Assembly (NCBI GenBank): GCA_002917075.1
Contig: NTMA01000032.1
Span: forward strand, 343,218 to 407,217
Reading direction: 5' to 3'
Origin: Hawksworthiomyces lignivorus
Taxonomy: Eukaryota > Ascomycota > Sordariomycetes > Ophiostomatales > Ophiostomataceae
DNA: 64,000 nucleotides
The notes under the pieces are model-generated. The model was not told where the DNA came from. It did not search any database and was given only the letters and a program-made list of their open reading frames with translations. The translations under genes were made by a program, and so were the position numbers. The first letter of the stretch is position 1, and each line of letters starts with the position of its first letter. Positions 33,050-44,000 of this stretch are shown here, piece by piece.

Positions 33050-33670
33050 TCAATAACTCTCCTCTCTCTGCACATTCGGCCCAAAGGTCCCGTTGTGGAT
33101 AGTGGCCCATGGCAGCTGGTAGCCGGCGCCCGTATTGATGTTCTGCTGCCCCCGAGTAATGTTGAATTGGTTGCCCTGGCCATAGCTTGAAAACGTGTTG
33201 CTCGAGCCCTGTTCCGACGCCGGTGAAGTCATCGCCGACAGCTTGTCGATCGCGTCGCGCAGCCTCTCGACCTGGCCTCCCATAGCTGCCTCGGGCGCGC
33301 TGCGCTTCGCAAGCTGGCACACGTCCTTCAGCATCCACAGGACCAGGTTCTCAGCCGTAGTTTGTATCCCCGGCTGCTGCACGGCCTCCTCGTAGCACAC
33401 CAGCCTCGAGGCATCCGGCGCCTGGCTGACCCTCTCGGCGATGAACAAGTAGCGCCTCGCGTTCATTTCAATGTCATTCAGCAAACTCGCGATGCCGGAA
33501 TCCCCGCTCAGCTGCGCTTGGGCAAGCTGAAGAGCATTCTCCATCAGTGGCAAGCTCCGGCCTGCTTCGTGGAAAACTTCTGGGAGGCTCTGGTCATCCC
33601 TGGCTACATTGTATGCCCTCTCGCTCCTCTTGATAACGGCGATCACGCTAGCCCCGGTGACCTGGGACAT
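33050..33670 (-). CDS. SesA-domain cell-death effector with C-terminal amyloid-type motif
   Basis: Single-exon gene of 206 residues from the ATG at 33670 (upstream in-frame codons are non-ATG). Residues 1-125 match the SesA-type domain found as a stand-alone effector and at the N-terminus of fungal NLRs: an amphipathic helix near the start, RAYNVARDDQSLPEVFHEAG at 19-38, 'LPLMENALQLAQAQL', and 'LVLWMLKDVCQLA'. A low-complexity linker leads to a Gly/Asn/Gln-rich motif at 160-197 (FSSYGQGNQFNITRG, then NINTGAGYQLP). In known systems, a C-terminal motif of this kind is templated into an amyloid fold by the same motif at the N-terminus of an NLR, which activates the effector. The neighbouring NLR at 35251 carries a closely matching motif. 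The gene is intact, with no stop or frameshift. Confidence 0.85.
   Translation of the reverse strand: MSQVTGASVIAVIKRSERAYNVARDDQSLPEVFHEAGRSLPLMENALQLAQAQLSGDSGIASLLNDIEMNARRYLFIAERVSQAPDASRLVCYEEAVQQPGIQTTAENLVLWMLKDVCQLAKRSAPEAAMGGQVERLRDAIDKLSAMTSPASEQGSSNTFSSYGQGNQFNITRGQQNINTGAGYQLPWATIHNGTFGPNVQREESY
33080..33193 (-). other. Amyloid-type signalling motif, effector copy
   Basis: Encodes residues 160-197 of the SesA-like protein. Shared positions with the NLR copy are F-x-x-Y-G-x-G-N-Q-aromatic, then N-T-G-x-G-Y-Q-hydrophobic-P and a following T...G. The composition (Gly, Asn, Gln, aromatic, no Lys, one Arg) fits the sigma/Ses_B-like class, but assignment to a named motif family needs a profile search. 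Confidence 0.75.
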
Positions 33671-35250
33671 CTCTGCGCCGAGTTTGAGGTGAGGGATGTC
33701 GATATGCTCTGGGAACACTAGTCTGTGTGACTGCTATCAGCCGCAATATTTGCTCATCAATGGTCGGTCCTTTCTTTCCAAGGTGAATGCAGCACACAAT
33801 TTCCTAGAGTACACATACAGAGCTAACAAAAGTCGTATGAGCAGGAAATCAATTTTCTCAGTAATTATTTTTCTTGCCTCCTCCTGGAAATTTTGCAATA
33901 CTTTACATGAGATGTCTTACTCTTCTTATATCCCAGTATGATCAAGCACAGCTCCAGAAGATACACCTAGGTGCCCAAGCCCCGTTGCTACGCGATTGAA
34001 CCGAGGAGCCCTATCAGCCCTGTTCACAAAAGTACCGCTTTCGGCCTGATATCATGATGCTTCTCACATCGCACTCTAAAAGTGCAAACAACTCAGCAAG
34101 GGATAAACGAGGCAGTTTCGGATTGGCTAGCTGTGCGATGCTAGCAGGACGATATGCCACGCTGGATTTTAGTTCATCACCATTGCCATAGCGGTGAATG
34201 AGCGAATTGGTTGTGCCTTGAAAATGAATGCACCAAACCAACTTTGGTGACGATTAAGAGCCATCACAAGCAATGCAACCAGAGTGGGCGTATCATGGGT
34301 GAACATAAGGCGGATTGGCTTGACGGCTTGTCACAAGGTTGGGTTTTAAAGTGCAGATTCGTATTTGATCGTCCCCGGTCTGCACTGTGATTGAGAATCC
34401 CAGGGACTGCCGCTAGAGCCGCCGAAGAATACCCATGACATTGGCATATTCCTGGTGTATTTTCTTTGCAGGCGATCTCACCTTGATGCCGCGTCTTTCT
34501 TTGTCTTTTTGCCTTTGCAAAGACGGAAATAGTTTGGTGACAGCGCAGGGCACGGAGACGACGTATCCGGCCCCGTACCACAGGCAAGGGAGATATACTT
34601 GATTTCCGGACAAGAGATCAAACAAAGCGGACACTCCACCTATTTTTTTGCTTTCTTCACAGAGTTTATTCGCTGGCTTTGGCGTCCAGCATGCAAGGTA
34701 ATCATGGGGTCTCTCGGCTAAGAACAAACCAGAACGTCTCGTTCCCCAGCCTTATCTACTTGGGCACCGTTTGACCGTTGTTTTTTTTTTTTTTTTTTTT
34801 TTCGTTTTCTTTTTTTTAGCTGGTCTTTCACGCCTATTCGATCCATCCATTTCAACGGTAAAAATCGCTCTTTCGTGATTGTCAACAAACCCATAATATT
34901 GCATTGTGCTACTTTCGTCAGCGCTGCTTCCTCTTAAATGAAATATCCAGTGTTGCGGGCTTCTGCTCTGTCAACGAGGCTTTAGTATGCCTATTTGTTC
35001 TTTTCTGTCATGTTCTTCATACGCCGTGTAGAGATCGTGAGCAAATGGAAGAGATGCTCTCTATTGAATAATGCTCTCATTGCCTATGGTATTAGATTAG
35101 TTTGTGTGCCACGGCGAGTAGCTTCGCTGCCTTCTCAGGACTGACAATCCACCGATGTCGTGTCGCATGGAATAAGTATTGGCATTTCTTGGGACACCCG
35201 AGGGACAATTTGCCTATGTAGCCATCGGTTGACAGACCCTGGCCAGCGCA
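33671..35250. promoter_or_regulatory. Shared intergenic region of the divergent effector/NLR pair
   Basis: About 1.58 kb separates the two head-to-head starts, so the genes may share a promoter. I see no third gene: minus-strand frames at 34014-34241 and 34413-34727 lack recognisable features. A 22-base T-run at 34781-34802 is the main landmark. Confidence 0.5.
34781..34802. repeat. T22 homopolymer run
   Basis: Twenty-two consecutive T followed by a further T-rich stretch to 34819, about 450 bases upstream of the NLR start. Likely nucleosome-depleting, and prone to length variation. Confidence 0.9.
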
Positions 35251-38200
35251 ATGGACCGCGCTCACTCACTTTTCCACAACTATGGTTCTGGAAACCAATA
35301 TTGCACATTCGGCAGTTCCCATTGCAGCAACACAGGGCCTGGCTACCAATTTCCATACTCTACTTTCACAGGGCCTCAAATTTTTAATCAGAACTCCGGT
35401 AAGGATGGCCAACTTTGTCGTTCGCGTAGAGCTCTATCTAACTGAAATGTGCAGGCCAAGATCAAGTCCAACGTGAGCTAGCAGAGTCGTCACAAGATTG
35501 TCTGGCATCGCTGGCCTTTCCAGAAATGGAGGCTAGGCTTCTAAATGTGATATTTGCAACCAAGGGAAACTGCGAATGGTTCTTCAGGCGTAAGGAGTAT
35601 GAGCACTGGGCGTTGCACGGTGGGCGGTTGCTATGAATTAGGGGGAAGCCCGGTTCTGGGAAGTCGACGTTGATTCGATATGTTCTCGACAATCTGGAAT
35701 CTGTGACTGGTGAAGATCCGCTTATTCTCTCATTTTTCTTTGACGATGGCGGTACTAAACTGCAAAAGACGCCGCTGGGCCTTTTCCGGTCGCTTCTCGC
35801 TCAAGCCTTTGAAAAGGTCCCCGAAGCGCTTGCGGCCCTCCAGGATGCTTTTCAGCAGAAGTGCAAGAGGTACAAATGCCAAGGCGGGTGGGAATGACAC
35901 CCAAACGAACTGCTTGGATTCTTCTCAAAATGGCTTGATATTGTCTTGGAGAGCCGCTCGGTCTGGTTGCTTGTCGACGCGCTGGATGAAAGCGGCGAAG
36001 ATGACGCGGTGGAGCTGGCCGAGTACTTCGCGTCCCTCTTTCAGGGCCTGTCGCCTGCCGCCGCTTCGCGGCTCCACATCTGCCTCAGTTCTCGTCACCA
36101 TCTAAATTTGGACTTGCATGGCGGATCTGTTATCGACGTTGCAGAAGAGAATGGAAGGGACATTGCAACTTACATACGATGCAAGCTTCCTCAGTTCTGT
36201 GATCCAGGGGAAACCGAGATCTCGAACCTGATTCAGGATCGTGCCAATGGCATGTTTCAATGGGTCCGTATAGTCATTGACAAAGTTTTACGTCGTCATC
36301 GTCAGGGGGACACGACCAAGAGGATCAAAGACGAGGTTCATGCTATCCCTCCCAACTTGGATGCATTGTATGACAAGCTCATCCAAAGCACATCAGATCC
36401 ATCGGCTACTTGCAAACTCATGATGTGGATCTGCTTCGCGACACGACCTCTCTCTTTGGACGAAATTCGGTGGGCCATGGTCATTGACACCGACGAAGGC
36501 AGTGAACTATACCATTCATTTAGTAAATACGAGACGGGTGCCGATTATCAATCTAGCAATGAAAAGATGGAGACAAGACTAAAAAGGCTCACCTGCGGCC
36601 TCGCTGAGGTTGTACGCATAAATAAAACTAGGAAGCGATTCGTACAGTTCATTCATCAGTCCGTCAAGGGTTTTGTTGAGAACGGCCTTTCGATACTAAA
36701 CGGTGGACTAGGTAGCGATCTAGCCATAATTGCACACCATCGACTCTTCCGGACCTGTATGCGGTACCTAGCAATGGAGGAAGTGGGCCAGTCTATGACC
36801 AGCGGTCAGAACCATTTAGAAGCAAAGTTTCCACTTCTCGCCTATGCTGCGACGTTGTGGTTGATACACGCACTAGCAATCGAGACGATGTCCCCTCAGA
36901 GTGACCCTCTGAACTACTTCGTTCAGGCACCAGAGCAATTTGCACTATGGATAGACGTTTACAATGACGTAATGCCAGTATCACCATACTGTCCGGTGCA
37001 AGGGATTACCGTAATTCACATAGCATCTCGTTATCATTTTATGAGTCTGCTGCAGAATGAAGACCCTGGTTTCCGCCCACATCGACGCGATTGATAGCGA
37101 CGGTCGGACTCCGCTTTCGTATGCCGCTGAGGCTGGGCACAACGCGGTAGTCATGCTGCTGCTCAAGTTTAGCAACCTCATGGTCGACGTGAAAGATAAT
37201 GATGGCGGGACGCCGCTCTCGTGGGCTTCTAGAAACGGTCATGAAGCGGAGGTGAGGCTGCTACTTGAGAGTGCGGCTAATGTAAACGAGCAGAGTAAAC
37301 CTGATGAGTTGGCAGTCGCACTCGCCACACAAGGGCTCGAGGACATGATCAAGTTGTATCGCCAAATACCAAAGACCTCCAAGGGCACCTCGGAGAGTGG
37401 ACTTGTACCCCTCCCTGACTCTACCGAAGATAATGCCCCCGGAACAAATCCCAAACGCGGTTGGACGCCTCTCTGTTGGGCTGCTGCGAATGGGCATGTA
37501 GCTGTGGTCAAGCTGCTTCTTGAGAACGGGGCCGATAACATTATGAGCGATGTCGATTTCCGCCAAACGCCGCTTGCCCTTGCCATGGCAATGAAGCACG
37601 ATGATATGATTAGGCTACTTCTTGAGAATATCACTGCTTATGACACAGATGCTAGCATCATAATCCCGGTTTACGCGGCTGCCTCAAGGGGACTTGGGAC
37701 GGCAATTAAGCTGCTTCTTGAAAGGAATGCCAAAATGCATACGGCGTTTTTCAATGGCCATACTCTGCTCCTGGTTGCGGCTATGATAAGAAACGAAACC
37801 ATGACCAGGTTGCTCGTCGAGAACGGAGTCGATGTGAATGCAAATTGCTTCGAAGACAGCTCCATGCCATTGCTGCTAACATCTTCGAATGAGCATGGGA
37901 ATGCTCCCAAGCTACTTCTCCGAAGCAACACAGATTTTCATGAAATAGGTATTGGATCTATGCTCTCTTTTTTCTCGGCGATGAGGAATGAGACCGCGGT
38001 CAAGACAAGGTTTGTGTCAACTCAAAAAGCAATGGGGGTTTGACGCCTTTGATGTGTGCATCTATGATGGGGTCTGAGGCTGTAGTCAAACTTGCTTCTT
38101 GAGAGCGGCGCGGATGTACATGCGCGATGTTATAGCACCTTTCGTAGCGCTGGAACTGCCGCAAAGGCCCAAGACGCTGTAGACACATTATTCTCCAAAA

Positions 38201-39027
38201 CCACATCCGACGACAGCAGTGCGGAGGGTGAAGTCGTTTGGACAGCACTTTCCTTTGCCGTTTGGAGGGGCCACGTGGCTGTAGCCAAGGCACTTCTCGC
38301 GTACAAAGCCGACGTCAATGCAGGATATGGGTACAGGGGAGCACCTATTTGGATAGCCGTGAAAGCCCGGCAAACAGCCACGCTTGAGCTACTTCTTGGC
38401 GTGGATAACATCATTGTTGATGCTCAGGATGTTGACGGTTTTACCCCCCTCCACTTTGCCGTTAAGTTGGGTCTTATAGAGGTAGTTAAGATGCTTCTTG
38501 ACTCCCACAAAACTAACGTCCACGCTACGAGTAATAGCAAGTGGACACCGTTAATAGTTGCCGCCGCTTGTGGGAATGCGGCTGTGGTCAGGCTGCTTCT
38601 TAATACGGGAAAAATCGACGTCAATGCAGCCGATGACTTAGGGCGGACGCCACTGCTGGTGGCAGCAAATGCAGGGCATACAACCGTAGTCGAAATTTTG
38701 CTCGAAACTACGGTTGACGTCAACAAACTAACTACGGGTAAAGCGGCCGCGTTGCGGCTCGCTTCCTGGCGCGGAAACGCAGCCATGGCCGAACTTTTGC
38801 TCAAAAACAAGGCCGACGTTGGCGACCCTGCTACGGCCAATAGGTCGCCGTTGTGGATCGCTGCCTATCAAGGACACGCAGCTGTGGTGAAGCTGCTTCT
38901 TGATGCAGTCAAAGTCGATGCCAATGCTAGCCAGACGCTACTCTCAGTGGCGATTGAAAGAGGCAACGAGGCTATAGTCAAACTTCTGCGGGAGAACAAG
39001 GCCATCGCCGATGCATCAGGTAGCTGA
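35251..39027 (+). pseudogene. NLR: amyloid-type motif + NACHT + ankyrin repeats, disrupted
   Basis: Exon 1 (35251-35398) encodes a short N-terminus with the amyloid-type motif and ends at GTAAGG; a 56-nt intron with CTAAC branch and GTGCAG acceptor leads to exon 2 at 35455 (phase 1). The NACHT region has the P-loop GKPGSGKST (codons 113-121), Walker B LLVDALDE (221-228), an ICLSSRH sensor strand, the winged-helix-like MWICFATRPLSLDEIRWAM and FIHQSVKGFVE. About 15 ankyrin repeats follow to the stop at 39025-39027. Disruptions seen directly are TGA at 35634-35636, just before the P-loop where relatives have Trp (WIRGKPGSGKS); TGA at 35895-35897; a one-base shift near 37075-37085; and a frame-shifted patch between about 38005 and 38090. 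Sequence on each side of every lesion is still well conserved, so inactivation looks recent. With the NLR broken, the motif-bearing first exon could still be made as a short peptide ending at the first TGA. Confidence 0.88.
35272..35385 (+). other. Amyloid-type signalling motif, NLR copy
   Basis: Codons 8-45 of the NLR first exon: FHNYGSGNQYCTF, then SNTGPGYQFPYSTFTGPQIF. Aligned with the effector copy it keeps F..YG.GNQ(F/Y), NTG.GYQ(F/L)P and T...G in the same order and spacing to within one residue. It occupies the whole N-terminus, where amyloid motifs of fungal NLRs sit. Confidence 0.78.
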
Positions 39028-39555
39028 GACAGGATCCATTGCCGCATAGCACTAAACAAGACACAAGGCGTTGTGGAGCTATGACAGATCCATTCTATCA
39101 ACGATATTCACGCTATTATATCTTCTCGTGGTAGAACTAGCTTTACGGTAAAGAGCTGAATGACGATTGTTTCAAGTTAATTCGCCTTGCAGCAATAGGC
39201 GCTTAGAGATCGTATGACTTTCTAATAGTACATCCTATCCTGAACTCCAAAATCCAGAAGAAAAACACCAAAAAGAAACAACATTAAAAAGATATGGTAT
39301 TAAGAAGACAAAAAGGACGAATGAAAACAGAGAGAGTGTGTGTGTGTGCGTGATAAATGCAGCTTAAAAAAACTTCCCAAAAAAATGAATGATGGCAACA
39401 GAATATGTCTGGACCCCGACCCCTTGACTCGATATGCTGGTCTCTATTTGGTATCTCAAAATGCTTTTACAATGCAGCAAGGAATGAATGGTTTGAGTGA
39501 CTCAAGGAAAGAAAAGAAATAAAGGGAAGGAAAGGGAAGGAAGCGAAGATCCGCT
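39028..39555. other. Intergenic region between NLR and Mid2-like genes
   Basis: Convergent 3' flanks. It contains a short GT/GA microsatellite (about 39330-39352) and no supported frame. Confidence 0.5.
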
Positions 39556-41067
39556 TCACCTCCGCCGCGACGCCGGCGACGACTGGACGCTGCCCGGCAC
39601 AAACGGCCGCCCTGGGTCAAAGCTGGCCTCCATCATCAGGCTGCTGAAGGTCGTCATGCGGTCTTGGCTTCGCCGCCGCGCCGGTGGTGGTGCCAGCCCC
39701 AGCCCTGCTGCTTCATAATTGCGCGGCGCGCCAGCAGGTGCCACCGCGGATGTGCGCAGCGGCGGTACCATGTCCTGGGGGCTGGTAGTGAAGTCGCCGC
39801 CGTAGCCGAGGGTGCTCAAGTCCACGCCCACATTGATCTCTTCCGTGCTCGGCTCCCGCGGCTGGTGGCGTGGCGGCGAGGTGCGCATGGAGCGGATGGG
39901 CGCCACTGCGATCGAGTCCCGTGCTGTTCGGATCGCCAGCAGTGGTGGCGGCGGCAGCGGCGGCGACGGTGACAGGTTGCGCGCCGCTGCGCTCGCGCTA
40001 GGGGGCGACGATGCGCTCGGGTTGTAGCCGACAGGGCTGCCATTGTCGCCGCTGACGTGGATCTGACCAGCCGGCGTGACCGGCCGCGAATATTCCCCAG
40101 ACGACAGCGGCTTGCGGATGAAATCGGTCCGGAATGCTGTCACATCGCCTTGTGGCTTAGGTGAGCTGATTGCAAGCGGGTTGTTGATGATGTTGCCGAA
40201 GGACGACGTCGACCGGTTGAGTTTGCTGTCTGGCATGCCGCCGGGGTCGCGTCGCCAGCTGGCGCTGCTGTTCCGCTGGCGAAGGCGGCGGCCGCACAAG
40301 AACCATACGGCCGAGCCGATGAGGAGGAGGCCAGCGATTCCGCCGATCACACCACCGACGACAGAGGCCGTAGAAACGCCGCCGCCTGATGTGGAGGCGG
40401 CACTAGCAACAGCGCTCTCGCCGGCACCTGTCGTGCTGGTGGTCGCACCCGTTGCCGAATGTGTGGGAGCAGACGCTGGTGAGGAGGCCTGCTCGACGGT
40501 GACGGCAGCAGGGGTTGTCTGCTGCGTCGTATGGGTTGTTGACGGCGTGGTGGTCGCTGGTGGCGGCTTTGCACTTGTTGTTGTTTCAGGGCTGCCAGCT
40601 CCAACAGTCTGGATCGGCGCGGCATTCTGGTTCACGTTCACCACGCAGAGATTGGAGCTGTCGCATGAGTAGCCAAATGGGCAGCAGGTGCCATCACCAC
40701 ACTTTACCAGGACACCGTTCAGCGCCGTCGTTTTGATAGGAGCGGTCGGGTTGACATCTGGATTTTGTTGGTTTAAATCACATGTTATCGGGTTGATTGT
40801 CTCGCAGCTTTGTCCAGCTGGGCAGCAGAGGACCGTTGTGTTTCCCGCAAGGAGATCGCAGCTCGAGCCGGTTGAGCAGCAGAAATTGCTCGGCAGATTC
40901 GCTCCTGGGCATTGTGAGAAGCCGCTTGCGCAAGTCGATGTGGATGCAGCACGCTCCCAGAATGCAAGTTCATGAAGTGGGATCGTATGGGCGGCAGCAT
41001 CGTTCGGTATTCCCGTAGCAGCTACGAGGAGCAGCCAAGCTGCTCTGCTGCGTGGTGATCTCGACAT
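39556..41067 (-). CDS. Mid2-like single-pass membrane protein with Cys-rich ectodomain
   Basis: Single exon of 503 residues. A signal peptide (about 1-26) is followed by a Cys-rich ectodomain with repeated small modules (CASGFSQCPG..., NFCCSTGSSC, VLCCPAGQSC, GTCCPFGYSC) at 46-141. A Ser/Thr/Pro-rich, probably O-mannosylated stalk spans 155-230. One transmembrane helix lies at about 236-258 (VVGGVIGGIAGLLLIGSAVW) and is stopped by CGRRLRQR. A 240-residue Ser/Pro-rich cytosolic tail follows. The layout is that of Mid2/Wsc-type cell-wall stress sensors and related fungal proteins that signal from the wall to Rho1/PKC. The Cys-rich part is not a classical WSC domain, so a named orthologue is not claimed. 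Confidence 0.75.
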   Translation of the reverse strand: MSRSPRSRAAWLLLVAATGIPNDAAAHTIPLHELAFWERAASTSTCASGFSQCPGANLPSNFCCSTGSSCDLLAGNTTVLCCPAGQSCETINPITCDLNQQNPDVNPTAPIKTTALNGVLVKCGDGTCCPFGYSCDSSNLCVVNVNQNAAPIQTVGAGSPETTTSAKPPPATTTPSTTHTTQQTTPAAVTVEQASSPASAPTHSATGATTSTTGAGESAVASAASTSGGGVSTASVVGGVIGGIAGLLLIGSAVWFLCGRRLRQRNSSASWRRDPGGMPDSKLNRSTSSFGNIINNPLAISSPKPQGDVTAFRTDFIRKPLSSGEYSRPVTPAGQIHVSGDNGSPVGYNPSASSPPSASAAARNLSPSPPLPPPPLLAIRTARDSIAVAPIRSMRTSPPRHQPREPSTEEINVGVDLSTLGYGGDFTTSPQDMVPPLRTSAVAPAGAPRNYEAAGLGLAPPPARRRSQDRMTTFSSLMMEASFDPGRPFVPGSVQSSPASRRR

Positions 41068-44000
41068 GTCCGAGGCGTGTATCTCTCTCTAATACCTAGC
41101 GTGTTTTTGTGTGAATTATAAATGCTGTTGTCGCTTGATAATGTTTCGTAAAATGCAAGAGTCGCCTGCGTATAGCCGTGTTGAATAATATTTCTCAATG
41201 GTAAATGTATGTATCGATGGATGCAGGAAGTGATGTGCGGCCAGCACCGACCAGAAAAATATGGAACAGTTTCTGCGGGAGAGGTATAATAGAAGATCTT
41301 CGATTGCCGAATATCTCTGGTAGAAATGAGCTCCTAGAAAATAAACAATGTTTTAAAAAAAAGCTTTTGAAGAGGCAAAAACCAAATCCGAAAATAGGAA
41401 CAAGCGAGACGCCTGGGAGAAAAGGGTCGGCGGCAAAGAAGGCCTCTCAAATATAAGAAAAGGACAGCCACCCAGGGCCAAAGCCAGTGATTCACGAAGC
41501 AGATTTCGGTCAGATGGTCCAGCTTTCATTAGCTGATCTGAACTGAGGAGTTGCCTGACTCCAAGTGTCCAGTTACGATATATGAAAGAGAGGCTGTTGA
41601 AAAAAAAAAAGGCCAGCCAGAGAGGAGAAGAAGAGAAGGTGAAAGAACAAAGCAAGAGGTTGTTCACAGAACAAACAATTCAGAGGCTGTGAAAGAAAAC
41701 GAAGAAACAAAAGAAACAGAAACAAAACACTTGACGGCCATCGATAAACGAGTGGTCCATCCTCCTCCTGTGAAAATGGGTTGTGTAAGAATAAGGTGGT
41801 GCCTCACGCACTGCCCACATCCTGGACCGGCCGCTGGAGGCCAGTGATCTCATCGTGTGTTTCTTTGTTTGACAAAGTGGGACTATGGCTGGCTCTAGCC
41901 AGGCCACCGCAGACGCTGGCGAAACTTTTACGCAGTTGAACATAATAAGATAGAGTGGTATACAGGGTCCGGGCTTCCGGGACAAAGACGATCCTTGGAA
42001 GACCCGTCGGAATGGAGTCATTGTGCTCTCCAAAAAGACGAATAGAACCCCTTGCAAGCGAAGAGCAATGTGATAAAAGCGAGCATCATAGAGCATACAC
42101 CAAAAGGAAACGCAGCAAAAGAGTACGCAGAAAAGGAGAGATCACGAGTAGTGCGACAAGGAAGGGGTAGGTAAATGTTTCACCGGAGCGCCCAAGGCGG
42201 GCATGGTGAGCAATCCACCGCCTAGATCTGAGGCACTGCCGTTTCGCCAGTTGGTAGGGTCCCGCCGGACTAGAGGTCAGAGGACGGACATTTTGCTGGT
42301 GCTTTCTGTGCAAGCGCTCGGTGGGCGTCTGCAGGGGCTGCTCCGGCGTCGTATTAAGCTCTGGGTGGGTGGTAGATTTTGACTGGTCTGGGCGTACTGG
42401 CTTGAGCGTGGCCCCCAACTGGCTCCATTTTGGCTCCATTTTTTGGCTCCTATTTGACTCCTGAAGCACAAATGGAGAGCAGCTCACTGCCTCTCCAAAC
42501 GTCTTTGCTGAGAGAAGCTGGAAAACTCGCAGTCCATTGGTCAGCCGGACTAGCACTTCATCTACAACCGTTGGCTATAAACGGCGTAGAGAAAATCCAT
42601 TTGTAGCTAAAATCAGACCCAGGTGCTGGTCTTTGCAAACGGATGGCCACGGTTTATTTTCTTCTGCCTCAGAGGTCCTGAGGCGCAGGCGAGGACGACA
42701 AACGATGACGAAGCTGTTCTGCGGGTTCGTCGTCTTCCGTTCTCTTTCATGCCTGGGCTGCCTCTTCCTCTTCGTTCCTCTTTTGATGCGCATGCGTGCA
42801 TACCTTTATTTCTTCTTCTTGTTTTCTTACACTTTTTCTGCTGGCCGTCTAAGAGAAAACCGCCGTCGGTCAGAGGCCGCCGACCTTTTCTTTGCTAGTT
42901 CTTTGTGTTCTGTTCATAAGCCATTTTTACTGTGCGAGATACGATAGCATGCTGCGGTCTGACCTGGCCTGAGCTGCTTGGGGCGGGACCAGTGAAAAAG
43001 AAGAGGAGAACCCGATCACCAAAGCTGTTTTTCTCCCGAGCGCGGATCCTGATCTCCGGGCGATCAAAGTCGGGGATTCTTGTTTCGCAGACAAGAGATG
43101 AAGAGGCATATACGAAAATTGACTGCAACCTATATTACAACGCAAGCCATTGCGTAGTATAGGGGCAGGACAGTTTTGAAACGTTGAACCTGGTTCAGGG
43201 ACTCTCAGTGGTTGGCTGGCGTTTCGCGGGGAGTAGTTAGTGATATTTGTCTAGAGGAAAGAAAAAAAAGTATTGGATAAAATGATAAGAAAAAATGCGA
43301 AAGTGAATAAGCCCCTTTCAGGAATAAAATGACTAAGAAGCAAAAATTGGTGAGCAGGAAGTCGCGATTGGCTCTTAGTGTTCGACAGGGATTTGACATG
43401 AAGCAGGACCTCCTATTCGCGGTTTCCAAAATAGGAAAATCGACACTGCAAAATGAGCAGGAGCACGTCAGCGGCAAAGTAATAAGTGAAAAAGTATGTA
43501 CGTAAAATTGATTAATCCTTAATGCTGCGTGTCTTGTCACGTGTTAAGCGTTTTTATGATGATGACATCTTTTCTACTCTAATAAGATCTGAAGCAAGGC
43601 GGTTGAGACCCAAATGTCATAGGCAGATTCTGTGGCCAAGTCTCTGTCTTCCCGCAGGCTCTTTCGCGCTGGTGTGGATAGTTGATAGTGACAGTGATAA
43701 AAGTCAGAGGACCGCAAGAACAACCTACTGTTTTTTGAGAACTAGAGACCCCATAGCAATGCTAACATCATAACTGCTACCAGTCTGCAGCAAAGGCGAT
43801 GTTTGCTTGGTTGTCTGTTGGTTCGTGGACTTTTGTGATAATGGCGTGCATGGTCCCCAAAAATGATGGTTGTTTGCTAGTTTGGGATATCGTCTTCGGG
43901 TCGATCCCGCCAACGGCCGTTGAGTGACGCGATTAGGTGTTGCGTGCCCTTGCAGGAAATGGTGAAGGAAATAGTAAATGAAGGTAAATTCGAAGAGAAA

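Noticed and set aside
17232..35897. Idea that TGA is read as an amino acid in this organism
   Set aside because: TGA serves as a normal terminator in intact genes here (for example D-lactate dehydrogenase and the mitoribosomal protein); the internal TGA codons occur only in accessory, otherwise damaged loci.
35634..35897. RIP as the cause of the NLR stop codons
   Set aside because: TGG to TGA changes the C of a CpC on the opposite strand, not the preferred CpA; overall AT content is not raised as in RIP-treated repeats.
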